A program made the position numbers and the translations under genes. Under the pieces are notes generated by a model. That model saw only the letters and a program-made list of their open reading frames with translations. It was not told the origin of the DNA and did not search any database. A stretch of 64,000 nucleotides of DNA, taken from assembly GCA_039822105.1 (NCBI GenBank), contig JBCBMW010000001.1, positions 248,001 through 312,000 of the forward strand, given 5' to 3'. Positions 27,479 through 35,514 of the stretch are shown in pieces. The stretch comes from Parvularcula sp039822105. Its GTDB lineage: Bacteria; Pseudomonadota; Alphaproteobacteria; Caulobacterales; Parvularculaceae. Every line of letters starts with the position of its first letter. Within the stretch, counting starts at the first letter, position 1.

Positions 27479-28567
27479 ATGCTGACCGAACTCTTGGTGA
27501 AGAAAGACGCGATTGGCGATGTCGAACTGCGAGAGCGGCCGATGCCTGAGATCACCGACGGCGAAGTCCTGGTTGAGGTCGAAAGCTATGGCCTCACGGC
27601 GAACAACGTCACCTATGCGGTGACCGGCGACATGATCGGCTATTGGCGGTTCTACCCTGTTGAGGGCGCCGAGGGCCGCGGCGTGGTGCCGGTTTGGGGT
27701 TACGGCAAAGTGGTCAGTTCCAAGACGGATCAAATGGCTGTTGGCGAGCGGATTTATGGCTTCTTTCCCATGGCCAGCCACGCCGTCTTGCAGCCTCGCC
27801 GCAAAACTGGCGCGGTGAAATGCATGGCCGCCCATCGGGCTGAGTTGCCCGCAGTTTACAACAACTATCAGCTGGTGGCGGAAGAGCCTGACATCCTTCA
27901 GGGTAAGGAAGATGAGCGGCAGGTTCTGTTCCCGCTCTTCGGCACGTCCTATGTCATTTATGACTGGCTGATCGATAACGACTTTTTCGGCGCAAAGCAG
28001 ATCGTGGTGGGCAGCGCGTCGTCTAAGACAGGCTTTGGCGTCGGCGCCGTCCTCAACCAGCATGATGGCGACCGTCCAAAGTCCTATGGCCTCACCTCTC
28101 CGCGCAACCTTAATTTTGTCAAAGCACTGAACACTTTTGACGAGCAACTGACTTACGATCAGATCACCTCGCTGCCCCAGGTCTCGACCGCTTTTGTCGA
28201 TATGTCGGGCAACGCCGAGGTGATCACGGCCATCCACAATCACCTCGGTGACAACGTTGTGGTGAGTTCGATTGTCGGCGCCACCCATTGGGAGGCCCCG
28301 CGGCAGCGTGAGCCTCTTCCTGGTGCTCAGCCCACGATGTTCTTTGCCCCGTCGCAGATCGCGAAGCGTGAGAAAGATTTCGGGCCAGGCGTCGTCATGG
28401 GACGTGCGGCCGTCGCTTGGGCCAAGGCCGCCGAGGGCCTCCAGGGGATCTTCGAGTACGATCACATCTCCGGTGCGGAGGGCGCCGCCGCCGCTTGGCG
28501 GGACACCGTGAACGGCAAGGTCAACCCATCGCGCGGCCTGGTCGTCGATTTTGCAAAGGCGTCCTGA
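27479..28567 (+). CDS. DUF2855 family protein (MDR-like)
   Basis: The 362-residue protein resembles DUF2855 proteins, which are distant relatives of medium-chain dehydrogenases/reductases. The start at 27479 has GGAGG nine bases upstream. The N-terminal half looks like a GroES-like domain (GEVLVEVESYGLTANNVTYAVTG, WGYGKVVSS). The middle has a Rossmann-like GSASSKTGFGVGAVL with FVDMSGNAEV. It is followed after one base by a GST gene. The reaction catalysed by this family is not established; the context points to metabolism of a hydrophobic or xenobiotic substrate. Confidence 0.85.
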   Translation: MLTELLVKKDAIGDVELRERPMPEITDGEVLVEVESYGLTANNVTYAVTGDMIGYWRFYPVEGAEGRGVVPVWGYGKVVSSKTDQMAVGERIYGFFPMASHAVLQPRRKTGAVKCMAAHRAELPAVYNNYQLVAEEPDILQGKEDERQVLFPLFGTSYVIYDWLIDNDFFGAKQIVVGSASSKTGFGVGAVLNQHDGDRPKSYGLTSPRNLNFVKALNTFDEQLTYDQITSLPQVSTAFVDMSGNAEVITAIHNHLGDNVVVSSIVGATHWEAPRQREPLPGAQPTMFFAPSQIAKREKDFGPGVVMGRAAVAWAKAAEGLQGIFEYDHISGAEGAAAAWRDTVNGKVNPSRGLVVDFAKAS

Positions 28568-28568
28568 T

Positions 28569-29213
28569 ATGACGTACACATTCTATACGTTCCCGAAAGC
28601 ACCGAGCCCTCGCCGTGCAGAGATCATCCTGATCGAGAAGGGTGTCGAGTATGACGAGGTCGTTGTCGACCTTTCGACCGGTGAGCATCTTGGCGAAGAG
28701 TATCGCGCGATCAACCCGAGCTGCACGGTTCCTGCTCTGAAGATTGAAGACGGAACGGTCCTGACCGACAATGCAGGCATTCTCGCTTATCTCGATGCGG
28801 CGTATCCAGAGCGTCCGCTTTTGGGCTCCAACCCCGCCGAGAAGGCTGCGGTGGCATCCTGGTGCGCCAAGGTGGAGTTCGACGGCCTCCTCGGTGTCGC
28901 TGAGGCTCTTCGCAACACCGCACCGCGGATGAAGGGACGCGCCCTGACGGGTCCCGTCTCCTATGACCAGATCCCGGAGTTGGCGGAGCGCGGCGTGAAA
29001 CGGGTTGGGGTCTTTTGGGAGGTCCTGAACAAAGCGCTGGAGGGCCGCGATTATCTTGCCACTGATGAGTTCTCAGCGGCTGACATCGTTGCCGTCGTCG
29101 CGGTTGATTTCTCGAAAGTCGTGAAGGCACGGCCGCCTGAGGAGATGACCAACATCTGGCGCTGGCGCGAAAAACTGAATGAACGGCCGAGTATCTCAAA
29201 AACCACGCCCTGA
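28569..29213 (+). CDS. Glutathione S-transferase
   Basis: The 214-residue GST begins MTYTFYTFPKAPSPRRAEI. It has the thioredoxin-like N-domain with NPSCTVPALKIEDGTVLTDN (about residues 51-70) and a helical C-domain with the DYLATDEFSAADIVAVVAVDF segment. The ATG lies one base after the DUF2855 stop. Its C-terminus (NERPSISKTTP) is short and odd; a neighbouring frame would extend it by about 15 residues. Glutathione-dependent turnover of a pathway intermediate is inferred. Confidence 0.88.
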   Translation: MTYTFYTFPKAPSPRRAEIILIEKGVEYDEVVVDLSTGEHLGEEYRAINPSCTVPALKIEDGTVLTDNAGILAYLDAAYPERPLLGSNPAEKAAVASWCAKVEFDGLLGVAEALRNTAPRMKGRALTGPVSYDQIPELAERGVKRVGVFWEVLNKALEGRDYLATDEFSAADIVAVVAVDFSKVVKARPPEEMTNIWRWREKLNERPSISKTTP

Positions 29214-29247
29214 CGGCTGGCCACGCCTTCTGTCGTTGACCTCCTGC

Positions 29248-29278
29248 TATATTATGGCACAGATTGTGTCATAATATA
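29248..29278. promoter_or_regulatory. 31-bp palindromic operator upstream of the DUF1330/MBL genes
   Basis: TATATTATGGCACA (29248-29261) and TGTGTCATAATATA (29265-29278) pair at 13 of 14 positions around a 3-base centre. The core GGCACAGATTGTGTC matches the core of a second palindrome at 34303-34325 in the pattern GRCACANNNTGTGTC. The site lies about 60 bases before the DUF1330 start. It is the size expected for a TetR-family dimer or dimer pair. Confidence 0.7.
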
Positions 29279-29336
29279 AAGAAGCCTGGCGAGGACGCAA
29301 ATCTGCGTCTCGCTCGGCCCTGATGGAGGACCCGGC

Positions 29337-29768
29337 ATGGAAGTTATCAACGAGCTGCACCCCAGCGATCCCAAGCAGATTGAACAGATGGCTGAGGAGG
29401 GGCCGGCCGGTCCCATCTTCATGGTCAACCTTCTCCGTTTCAAAGAGAAGGCGGAGTATGAAGACGGTCGGGCTACGGATCTTACAGGCCGTGAAGCCTA
29501 CAACCTCTATGCCAAAGAGGTGGTGAAGCTGATCCAAGAGTTTGATGGAAAGATCGTCTTTGCTGGTGACGTCACCTTCCTGGCCCTGGGGCAGGTGGAA
29601 GAGATGTGGCATGAGGTGGCGATCGCGACCTATCCCAACCGCAATGCACTTTTTCGCATGGCCACCTCACAAAAGTGGCAGGACATCGCCGTACACCGCA
29701 CGGCAGGGCTTGACGGGCAACTCAATATCGAGACCGTGCTGCCGCCGCACGCTATGGGCCAGTCGTGA
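29337..29768 (+). CDS. DUF1330-family protein
   Basis: The 143-residue cytosolic protein carries a DUF1330-like dimeric alpha-beta-barrel: GPAGPIFMVNLLRFKEKA (about residues 23-40), YAKEVVKLIQEFDGKIVFAGDV and an IATYPNRNALFRMATS segment. TGGAGG lies about 9 bases before the ATG. It follows a strong palindromic operator and overlaps the next gene (GTGA), so the two are translationally coupled. The biochemical role of DUF1330 proteins is not established. Confidence 0.82.
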   Translation: MEVINELHPSDPKQIEQMAEEGPAGPIFMVNLLRFKEKAEYEDGRATDLTGREAYNLYAKEVVKLIQEFDGKIVFAGDVTFLALGQVEEMWHEVAIATYPNRNALFRMATSQKWQDIAVHRTAGLDGQLNIETVLPPHAMGQS

Positions 29769-30841
29769 AAATCGTCCGCATCGCTGCAGTCATGGCGGGA
29801 GCGGTTGTGCTTGGCGCTGTCCTGGTGAAGGCCAATCAGCGCAGCATCGGCCTGGCGCTGTTTGAGCGCATGGCGGCGCAGCGCATGGCAACATCCGTGC
29901 TCGGTGACTTACCAGATGGCCTTCATGTTGCCGTCTGCGGATCATCTTCGCCCTTGCCAGGGCCTGGTCGCGCCGGTCCGTGTCTGCTCGTTCATGCAGG
30001 AGAGACGACTGTCGTGGTTGATGTCGGAGGCGGCAGCCCTCGCCAAATCGGCGTCATGGGCATCGACTCTGGTGATATTGACGCGATTCTTCTCACCCAT
30101 CTGCATTCAGATCATATCGATGGCCTCGGCGAGCTGCTGCTACAGTCGTGGGCGGGTGGTCGCCGTCAAACACCGATGCCCGTTCATGGTCCTGTTGGGA
30201 CGGCCCAGGTCGTGGAGGGGTTCAACCTCGCATACGCGGTCGATGCGACTTACCGCATCGCGCACCATGGTGAGACTGCCATTCCGCCAGCCGGCTTTGG
30301 CGGGGTGGCCACGGAATTTATAGTGGAGGCGGACGAGTCTCAGATCGTCTTTGAGTCCGGCGGTTTAACCGTGACCGCGTTCGCGGTGGACCATGAACCG
30401 GTGGAGCATGCCGTCGCCTTTCGTTTTGACTATAAGGGCCGCAGGGTCACGATAAGTGGCGATACGGCGTATAACAACAATATGATTGAGGCAGCCCGAG
30501 ACGCGGACCTCCTCATTCACGATGGCCTCCAGCAGGACCTCGTCTCGATTTTGGAAGCGACCGCAGCGGCGAACGGCAATGAGCAGGTTGCGATCATCAC
30601 CCATGATATCCCCGACTACCACGCGACGCCTGAAGAGGCAGCGCAGATGGCCACCGAGGCGGGCGCAGGGTACCTTGCGTTCTACCACCTTATCCCGCCG
30701 CCACCGGTTCGTTTTCTGTACCCGGCTTATCTCGGCGACGCGCCAAAGCACTTTGACGGCCCGATCACCGTTACCGAAGACGGCATGCTGTTCAGCCTAC
30801 CGATCGGAAGCGACAGCGTGCAACTGACGCGGCTCTTCTGA
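29765..30841 (+). CDS. Exported MBL-fold metallohydrolase, arylsulfatase/RNase Z-like
   Basis: The 358-residue metallo-beta-lactamase-fold hydrolase has an N-terminal membrane anchor or signal segment (IVRIAAVMAGAVVLGAVLV). The metal-binding THLHSDHIDG motif has His112, His114, Asp116 and His117. Further ligand regions lie at FAVDHEPVEHAVAF, RRVTISGDTAYNNN and the C-terminal YLAFYHLIPPP. This layout resembles the tRNase Z-like branch that includes MBL-type arylsulfatases of marine bacteria. The sulfatases next door support that reading, but a lactonase or phosphodiesterase is not excluded. It starts at a GTG overlapping the DUF1330 stop. Confidence 0.82.
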   Translation: MKIVRIAAVMAGAVVLGAVLVKANQRSIGLALFERMAAQRMATSVLGDLPDGLHVAVCGSSSPLPGPGRAGPCLLVHAGETTVVVDVGGGSPRQIGVMGIDSGDIDAILLTHLHSDHIDGLGELLLQSWAGGRRQTPMPVHGPVGTAQVVEGFNLAYAVDATYRIAHHGETAIPPAGFGGVATEFIVEADESQIVFESGGLTVTAFAVDHEPVEHAVAFRFDYKGRRVTISGDTAYNNNMIEAARDADLLIHDGLQQDLVSILEATAAANGNEQVAIITHDIPDYHATPEEAAQMATEAGAGYLAFYHLIPPPPVRFLYPAYLGDAPKHFDGPITVTEDGMLFSLPIGSDSVQLTRLF

Positions 30842-30857
30842 CGTCTGGTTGGCGGCG

Positions 30858-32504
30858 TCAGTTCGGCCAGATGATGTATTCGTCTTCGGTAACGTCGATC
30901 TGCTCATCAATGGTTTTGTCGACAGAGATCACGCCTTCGATTTGGTGGGCGTAGAGAGGTTCGCCTCCCGCCCTACTGTGCTCTTCAATCATAGCGGTAA
31001 GTTCAACCACCTTCTCTGGGTACTGACCAGCGACGTTCACCTGCTCGGTTGGATCATCAGCGAGGTTGAAGAGATGGACACTGTCTGGCCGCGCGTCGAG
31101 CTGCAGTTTCCAGTCACCGGCCCGCACCACGCGGTACCAGGCCGACTGAAAGAAGATGGCTTCATGCGGTGCGTCGTCGGTTTCACCGCGCGCCAGAGGC
31201 AGAAGATCAACGCCGTCAATCTCGACATCGGGGAGGGGGGCACCCGCTGCGGCGGCCAGGGTCGGCATAAGATCGATATGGCTGACCGGTGCCGTTACCG
31301 TTGTGTCTGCTCCGATCTCACCGGGCCAGGTCATGAACATCGGTACACGGATCCCGCCCTCGAAAAAGGTGAGCTTATAGCCACGATAAGGCGCATTGAC
31401 GTCGGGAATACCGAGATAGCCTGCGCCGCCATTGTCAGAGCTGAACACAATAAGGGTGTTGTCCGAGAGGCCCTGCTCATCAAGCGCGTCAAGGACGCGG
31501 CCAACGCTCCGGTCCAGCGACAGCATCATGCCCGCATAGACCCGCTCGTCATGGTCCTCGATATGGGCCAATGCTTCGTAGTCTTCCTTTCGTGCCTGCA
31601 GCGGTGTGTGGACAGCCCAATGGGCCAGATAGAGGAAGAAGGGACGGTTCTTGTTGGCCTCAATGACGTCGATGGCTTCGTCCGTCCACCAATCGGTGAG
31701 ATATCCGCCAGGTTCAAACCACTCACCATTGTTGAACTGTGCAGCATACTCCATTGAGGCCCACAGGAACTGGTCGATGGGATCGAAGTCGAGCTTAGCG
31801 TTGACAACGCCAGGATCATCTTCGGGGAGGAACAGGCCACTTGCCATCAGGAGGCTTTCATCAAAGCCCTGACTGTTTGGTCTGAATTCACCCTCGCGAC
31901 CCATATGCCACTTCCCGATATGCACGGTGTGATAGCCAGCATCCTGAAGAACCTCGGCGATCGTGATCTCAGATCCGGGAAGGCCCTGAAGCTCGTAGGG
32001 AAGGGTGACACCGTCTTTGTTGACGTTGATCCTCGGACGCCCCCGGCGGTTGCGGTTGGCGATCGTCGCAATGATGGGCGACATGCGGCCTGGCGTCGGG
32101 GTGAACTCAAACCCGGTCCGTGTGGGATAGCGCCCGGTCATCAGCATACCCCGTGACGGCGCGCAGCTCGCAGTCCCTGAATATGCGACATCAAAGCTGA
32201 CCCCGCGGGCGCGAAGGCGGTCGATGTTGGGCGTCGGGACCGTGCCCCCGGCCATCCCGCCCCCATAGGTCGAGATGTCATTGAAACCCAGATCGTCGGC
32301 GAGGATGAAAACGATGTTGGGTGGGCGCTCCCCCTCCATGGGTTCACGTGGCCCTTGCTCCCAGACAATATCCTGGGTCGGAGCAAACTCTCCGATCTTT
32401 GCTCGCGAGGCGAGCGCAAGAATGATGGTTTCGTAGTTAAGCCAAACCAGGCCAGCCAAGACGGCCACCAACCCGGCAACAGCGGAAAAGACTCTCACGA
32501 TCAT
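30858..32504 (-). CDS. Exported sulfatase (type I, formylglycine-dependent)
   Basis: The 548-residue alkaline-phosphatase-superfamily sulfatase hydrolyses sulfate esters in the periplasm. An uncleaved or cleaved N-terminal hydrophobic segment (VFSAVAGLVAVLAGLVWL) is followed by the metal-binding FILADDLGFND (about residues 66-76). The modification motif CAPSR has Cys114 as the formylglycine precursor; the maturation enzyme is not in the window. HIGKWHMG and FSSDNGG are also present. It starts directly after the stop of the upstream sulfatase gene, so both are co-transcribed. Aryl sulfates, sterol sulfates or sulfated polysaccharides are possible substrates. Confidence 0.92.
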   Translation of the reverse strand: MIVRVFSAVAGLVAVLAGLVWLNYETIILALASRAKIGEFAPTQDIVWEQGPREPMEGERPPNIVFILADDLGFNDISTYGGGMAGGTVPTPNIDRLRARGVSFDVAYSGTASCAPSRGMLMTGRYPTRTGFEFTPTPGRMSPIIATIANRNRRGRPRINVNKDGVTLPYELQGLPGSEITIAEVLQDAGYHTVHIGKWHMGREGEFRPNSQGFDESLLMASGLFLPEDDPGVVNAKLDFDPIDQFLWASMEYAAQFNNGEWFEPGGYLTDWWTDEAIDVIEANKNRPFFLYLAHWAVHTPLQARKEDYEALAHIEDHDERVYAGMMLSLDRSVGRVLDALDEQGLSDNTLIVFSSDNGGAGYLGIPDVNAPYRGYKLTFFEGGIRVPMFMTWPGEIGADTTVTAPVSHIDLMPTLAAAAGAPLPDVEIDGVDLLPLARGETDDAPHEAIFFQSAWYRVVRAGDWKLQLDARPDSVHLFNLADDPTEQVNVAGQYPEKVVELTAMIEEHSRAGGEPLYAHQIEGVISVDKTIDEQIDVTEDEYIIWPN

Positions 32505-34265
32505 TTATGCCCTCCCGGCACGGAGATATCGGATAAAGAAGCGCACCGCCGCTCCAAACGCGACGAGCGGCACAAACAGAAGGGCGAGCAACATCCACCA
32601 GTACTTTTTGAGCGACTGCTGGAAACCGTTGATCACCAGTTGCTTTGCCGCGGAGTAGCCCTCCGGCAGTGGCAGGACCCCAAACTCCTCGGTATAGGCC
32701 TCATAGTCGCTCATCATGCTGACAAAGAGACCTGGCATGGATGCGGCAAGGTCGTTGGTCTCACCGGGGTCGGCCACAATATCGTAGAGTCGCCAGACAT
32801 TGTCGCTATAGGGAGCTCCGTCGCGCAAGAGCTTGTAGCGCCCGCGAACAAGCGCCGCGTGACCAGCCATCTCCATCCCGACCGGCTCGTCTGGACCATA
32901 GACCATATCCGCCGCGCCGCGGATCACCGGCGCCAGACTGCGGCCGGTGATCTCAACACCGTCGACGGGCTTGGCGTTTGTGAGGTCAAGCAGGGTTGGT
33001 GTGATATCGGTGACATAGGTGAACGCGTCGGAGCGCTGGTCCGCGGGCAGGCCAGGTCCCGTCACGATCAGGGGCACCCGTGTTCCGCCCTCGGACTGAT
33101 AGAACTTGAAACGCGCGCTGGGGCTGGCGGCCGCACTGGCCCAGGCGGGCCCGATGAAGCCATAGCTTCCGCGCTCGCCCAATGTCTCTGTGTCCCAATT
33201 GTATCCGTTGAGGCGAAGCCACGTGCCCATACCAGTCGCCGTGAGCGGATCATTGTATTCAGGTCCGTTGTCCGAGGTGATCACGAATACCGTGTTCTCA
33301 AAGGCTCCGGTTCCGCGCAGATAGTCGATGAAACGGCCAAGATGATGATCCATCGCCGCCAGCATCCCGGCATTGACGGCCATGCTCTTAGCTCGGAAGG
33401 CTTGCTCCTTCGGGCTGAGGTCATCCCAGCGGTCAAGGCTCGGGTGCATGGGGCCAAGCGCTGCGTCCTCCGGTATCAGGCCCATTGCCTTCGCTCGCTG
33501 ATACCGGTCCTGCCGCAACTGCTCCCAACCAACCGAGTAGGTCTCGACATACTGTTCAGTAAACTCTCGCGGCGCCTGAACGGGAATGTGGATGGCTTGG
33601 AACGCCAGATAAGCTAGAAAAGGCGCGCTCTCTCGTTCATCAATATCAAGATAGTTGATCATCTTATCGACGATGAACTCTGAGCTGTAAAAGTCCTCTG
33701 GGAGCGAGGCTTCGTCCCCATCTTCATACCACGGCGCATCGTCGTAGTAAGGCATGTAGGCCTTATCGTCCCAATTGTCTGCGCCCGATGCGTCGAGGGC
33801 GAAGGAGCGGTCAAAGCCGTGGTCGACCGGAAGCTCTCCTGGTCCACTGCCCAAATGCCACTTGCCCGTCATGAAGGTGCGATAGCCCGCGGCGCGTAAG
33901 TGCGTTGCAATGGTCCGTACACCCGGTTCAAGGCTCAACCCGTATCCTGGCTTGTCGGCAAGCGAGGGGGGGAGCACCTCGGGTATCGAGGATACCCCGG
34001 CGCGATGGCTGTCGATCCCGGTGAGTAGCATCGCGCGGGACGGGGCACACAGGGGCGAGGTGTGCGCACGCGTGAACATGGTGCCGCTGGCTGCCAAGCT
34101 ATCGATCGTTGGCGTCTTCGCTTCGCCGCCAAAGGCGCCGAAATCCATGAAGCCGACATCGTCGACCAGCACGATCACGACATTCGGTTGTTCTTGGGCG
34201 TGTGCGTATGAAAAACTCGCCCACATGCCGACAAGGCAAAGGGCGAAGTGCCAAAGGCGTGCCAT
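32505..34265 (-). CDS. Exported sulfatase (type I) with C-terminal membrane anchor
   Basis: The 586-residue sulfatase starts at 34265 with GGAGG just upstream and a signal peptide (HFALCLVGMWASFSYAHA). Metal-binding VLVDDVGFMD, the CAPSR motif with Cys73 as formylglycine precursor, TGKWHLGSG and ITSDNGPEYN are all present. A C-terminal transmembrane helix (WWMLLALLFVPLVAFGAAV) probably anchors the enzyme to the inner membrane facing the periplasm. It is the first gene of a two-sulfatase operon. The palindromic operator at 34303-34325 lies about 40 bases before it. Confidence 0.92.
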   Translation of the reverse strand: MARLWHFALCLVGMWASFSYAHAQEQPNVVIVLVDDVGFMDFGAFGGEAKTPTIDSLAASGTMFTRAHTSPLCAPSRAMLLTGIDSHRAGVSSIPEVLPPSLADKPGYGLSLEPGVRTIATHLRAAGYRTFMTGKWHLGSGPGELPVDHGFDRSFALDASGADNWDDKAYMPYYDDAPWYEDGDEASLPEDFYSSEFIVDKMINYLDIDERESAPFLAYLAFQAIHIPVQAPREFTEQYVETYSVGWEQLRQDRYQRAKAMGLIPEDAALGPMHPSLDRWDDLSPKEQAFRAKSMAVNAGMLAAMDHHLGRFIDYLRGTGAFENTVFVITSDNGPEYNDPLTATGMGTWLRLNGYNWDTETLGERGSYGFIGPAWASAAASPSARFKFYQSEGGTRVPLIVTGPGLPADQRSDAFTYVTDITPTLLDLTNAKPVDGVEITGRSLAPVIRGAADMVYGPDEPVGMEMAGHAALVRGRYKLLRDGAPYSDNVWRLYDIVADPGETNDLAASMPGLFVSMMSDYEAYTEEFGVLPLPEGYSAAKQLVINGFQQSLKKYWWMLLALLFVPLVAFGAAVRFFIRYLRAGRA

Positions 34266-34302
34266 GGTTCCCTCCTGCAGATTTGCCCCTGCTTTCTCGA
34301 GA

Positions 34303-34325
34303 TATTGACACACAGTGTGTCGATA
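34303..34325. promoter_or_regulatory. Palindromic operator between sulfatases and DUF1214/DUF1254 genes
   Basis: TATTGACACAC, A, GTGTGTCGATA form a palindrome in which GACACAC/GTGTGTC pair perfectly. Its 15-base core fits GRCACANNNTGTGTC, shared with the site at 29248-29278. It sits in the divergent gap between the sulfatase operon and the DUF1214 gene, so it could control both directions. Confidence 0.68.
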
Positions 34326-34387
34326 GTGAAGAGAGGAGTTTCAGTCGTTTGCTTGTCGTACCCTGCGCGCGACCCTACCGTTGATCT

Positions 34388-34987
34388 ATGATGCGTGTTT
34401 TGGCTTTTGCTTCTGCTGCGGTGCTTGGCGCCGTGATCGGACCAATATCGGCGCTTTGGGGCGCTGGTCTGTTGGGTGGTGGTGCGTGGTCGTCTTCTGC
34501 TGACATGGATGTCGGCGGGTGGCGCGGTGACTGGTCGGTGGGATCAGAGGCTGCGAACCCTTACTTGCGCGCACGCATTGCCCGGTACGGATTGCTCGCC
34601 ATGCGGAAAGAAGGGGCAGTCTACTTCGTGCGTGATGCGGACGATCAGGGTCGTCAGCTGACGGATGCATGCAGCTACCGGCTAAGTGGCGGTGGGCAAG
34701 ACGCCTACTGGTGGTCGATCACGCTTTATGATGGCGACAGCATGTTGGCGCGCAATGATGATCGGGCGCCTTCCTTCGATGCCAGCGATGTGAGCGGCGA
34801 TGGCGCGTGGGAAGCTCTGATCGCAGCGGAGGCACCTTCCGACGGGGCATGGGTATCAAGCCGCGCGGCCGGTGAGTTTGATCTCACTTTGAGGCTTTAT
34901 CGGCCTTCTGACGATGTGCTCAGTGATCCGATGGCGCATGTGAATGCCCCATCGGTGGAGCGGCTGTCTTGCGGGGGTGCCGCATGA
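34388..34987 (+). CDS. DUF1214 domain protein, exported
   Basis: The 199-residue protein begins with a hydrophobic segment (VLAFASAAVLGAVIGPISAL) that should export or anchor it. The DUF1214 region includes CSYRLSGGGQDAYWWSITLYD (about residues 96-116) and a C-terminal FDLTLRLYRP. DUF1214 and DUF1254 domains often occur together in one protein or in adjacent genes, as here with an ATGA overlap. Their function is unknown. Divergence from the sulfatases across a shared operator suggests the same regulon. Confidence 0.82.
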   Translation: MMRVLAFASAAVLGAVIGPISALWGAGLLGGGAWSSSADMDVGGWRGDWSVGSEAANPYLRARIARYGLLAMRKEGAVYFVRDADDQGRQLTDACSYRLSGGGQDAYWWSITLYDGDSMLARNDDRAPSFDASDVSGDGAWEALIAAEAPSDGAWVSSRAAGEFDLTLRLYRPSDDVLSDPMAHVNAPSVERLSCGGAA

Positions 34988-35514
34988 ACCGGTCGTGGGT
35001 CTTGCCTGCCGCTGTCTTTGTCCTGGTCGCGGCGGTGGCGCACGCGTTGACGCTGTCGAAGCTTCCCAGTGTGATTATGACGCGTGCGATCGATACGATG
35101 GCAGAGCGGGGCGTTCCCCTGCATCAGTTCGTCGTGGCGCCGCGAGCGACACCTGAAAGCCAGTCGGTCGTGCGCAGCTCGCCTGACGTGGCCTACTCGG
35201 TGTGCCGGTTCGACCTCTCCCGCGGTCCCGTGCTCGTTCAAGGCGCGCCGTGGGACAGCTACGGATCGCTCAACGTTTATGATGGGCAAACGGACAATGT
35301 CGTCGGCTTTGACCTCGGACCAGAGACCCCGGTTGTCACGGGTACTGTGATTGGCCTTGCAAAGCACAAAGACCATCCTGTCCCTGAGGGCATGCGCTTT
35401 CAGGTCTTGAGCAGCCCAAAGGGGCTTGCGCTCATTCGCCGAGTGGCGCCCACTGACGCCTATTACGCAATGGCGGAAGAGGCAGCGAAGGGCGACATCT
35501 GCCGCCCGCTTTAA
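34984..35514 (+). CDS. DUF1254 domain protein, exported
   Basis: The 176-residue protein starts at 34984, overlapping the DUF1214 stop by four bases. An N-terminal hydrophobic stretch (VLPAAVFVLVAAVAHAL) precedes a domain with SPDVAYSVCRFDLSRGP and GSLNVYDGQTDNVVGF, typical of the DUF1254 family. It is co-translated with the DUF1214 partner, and both probably act in the periplasm. Its stop overlaps that of the convergent XRE regulator. Confidence 0.8.
   Translation: MNRSWVLPAAVFVLVAAVAHALTLSKLPSVIMTRAIDTMAERGVPLHQFVVAPRATPESQSVVRSSPDVAYSVCRFDLSRGPVLVQGAPWDSYGSLNVYDGQTDNVVGFDLGPETPVVTGTVIGLAKHKDHPVPEGMRFQVLSSPKGLALIRRVAPTDAYYAMAEEAAKGDICRPL

Noticed and set aside
27299..28579. 426-codon minus-strand frame antisense to the DUF2855 gene
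   Set aside because: No recognisable domain; its sequence is explained by the codon structure of the opposite strand.
29180..29275. Possible frameshift at the end of the second GST gene (a neighbouring frame reads EYLKNHALTAGHAFCR)
   Set aside because: The alternative tail has no known GST signature and the visible protein already contains both GST domains; chance is as likely as a real frameshift.
30849..33617. Plus-strand frames of 302 and 420 codons over the two sulfatases
   Set aside because: Both are shadows of the sulfatase genes, which have complete active-site motifs on the minus strand.
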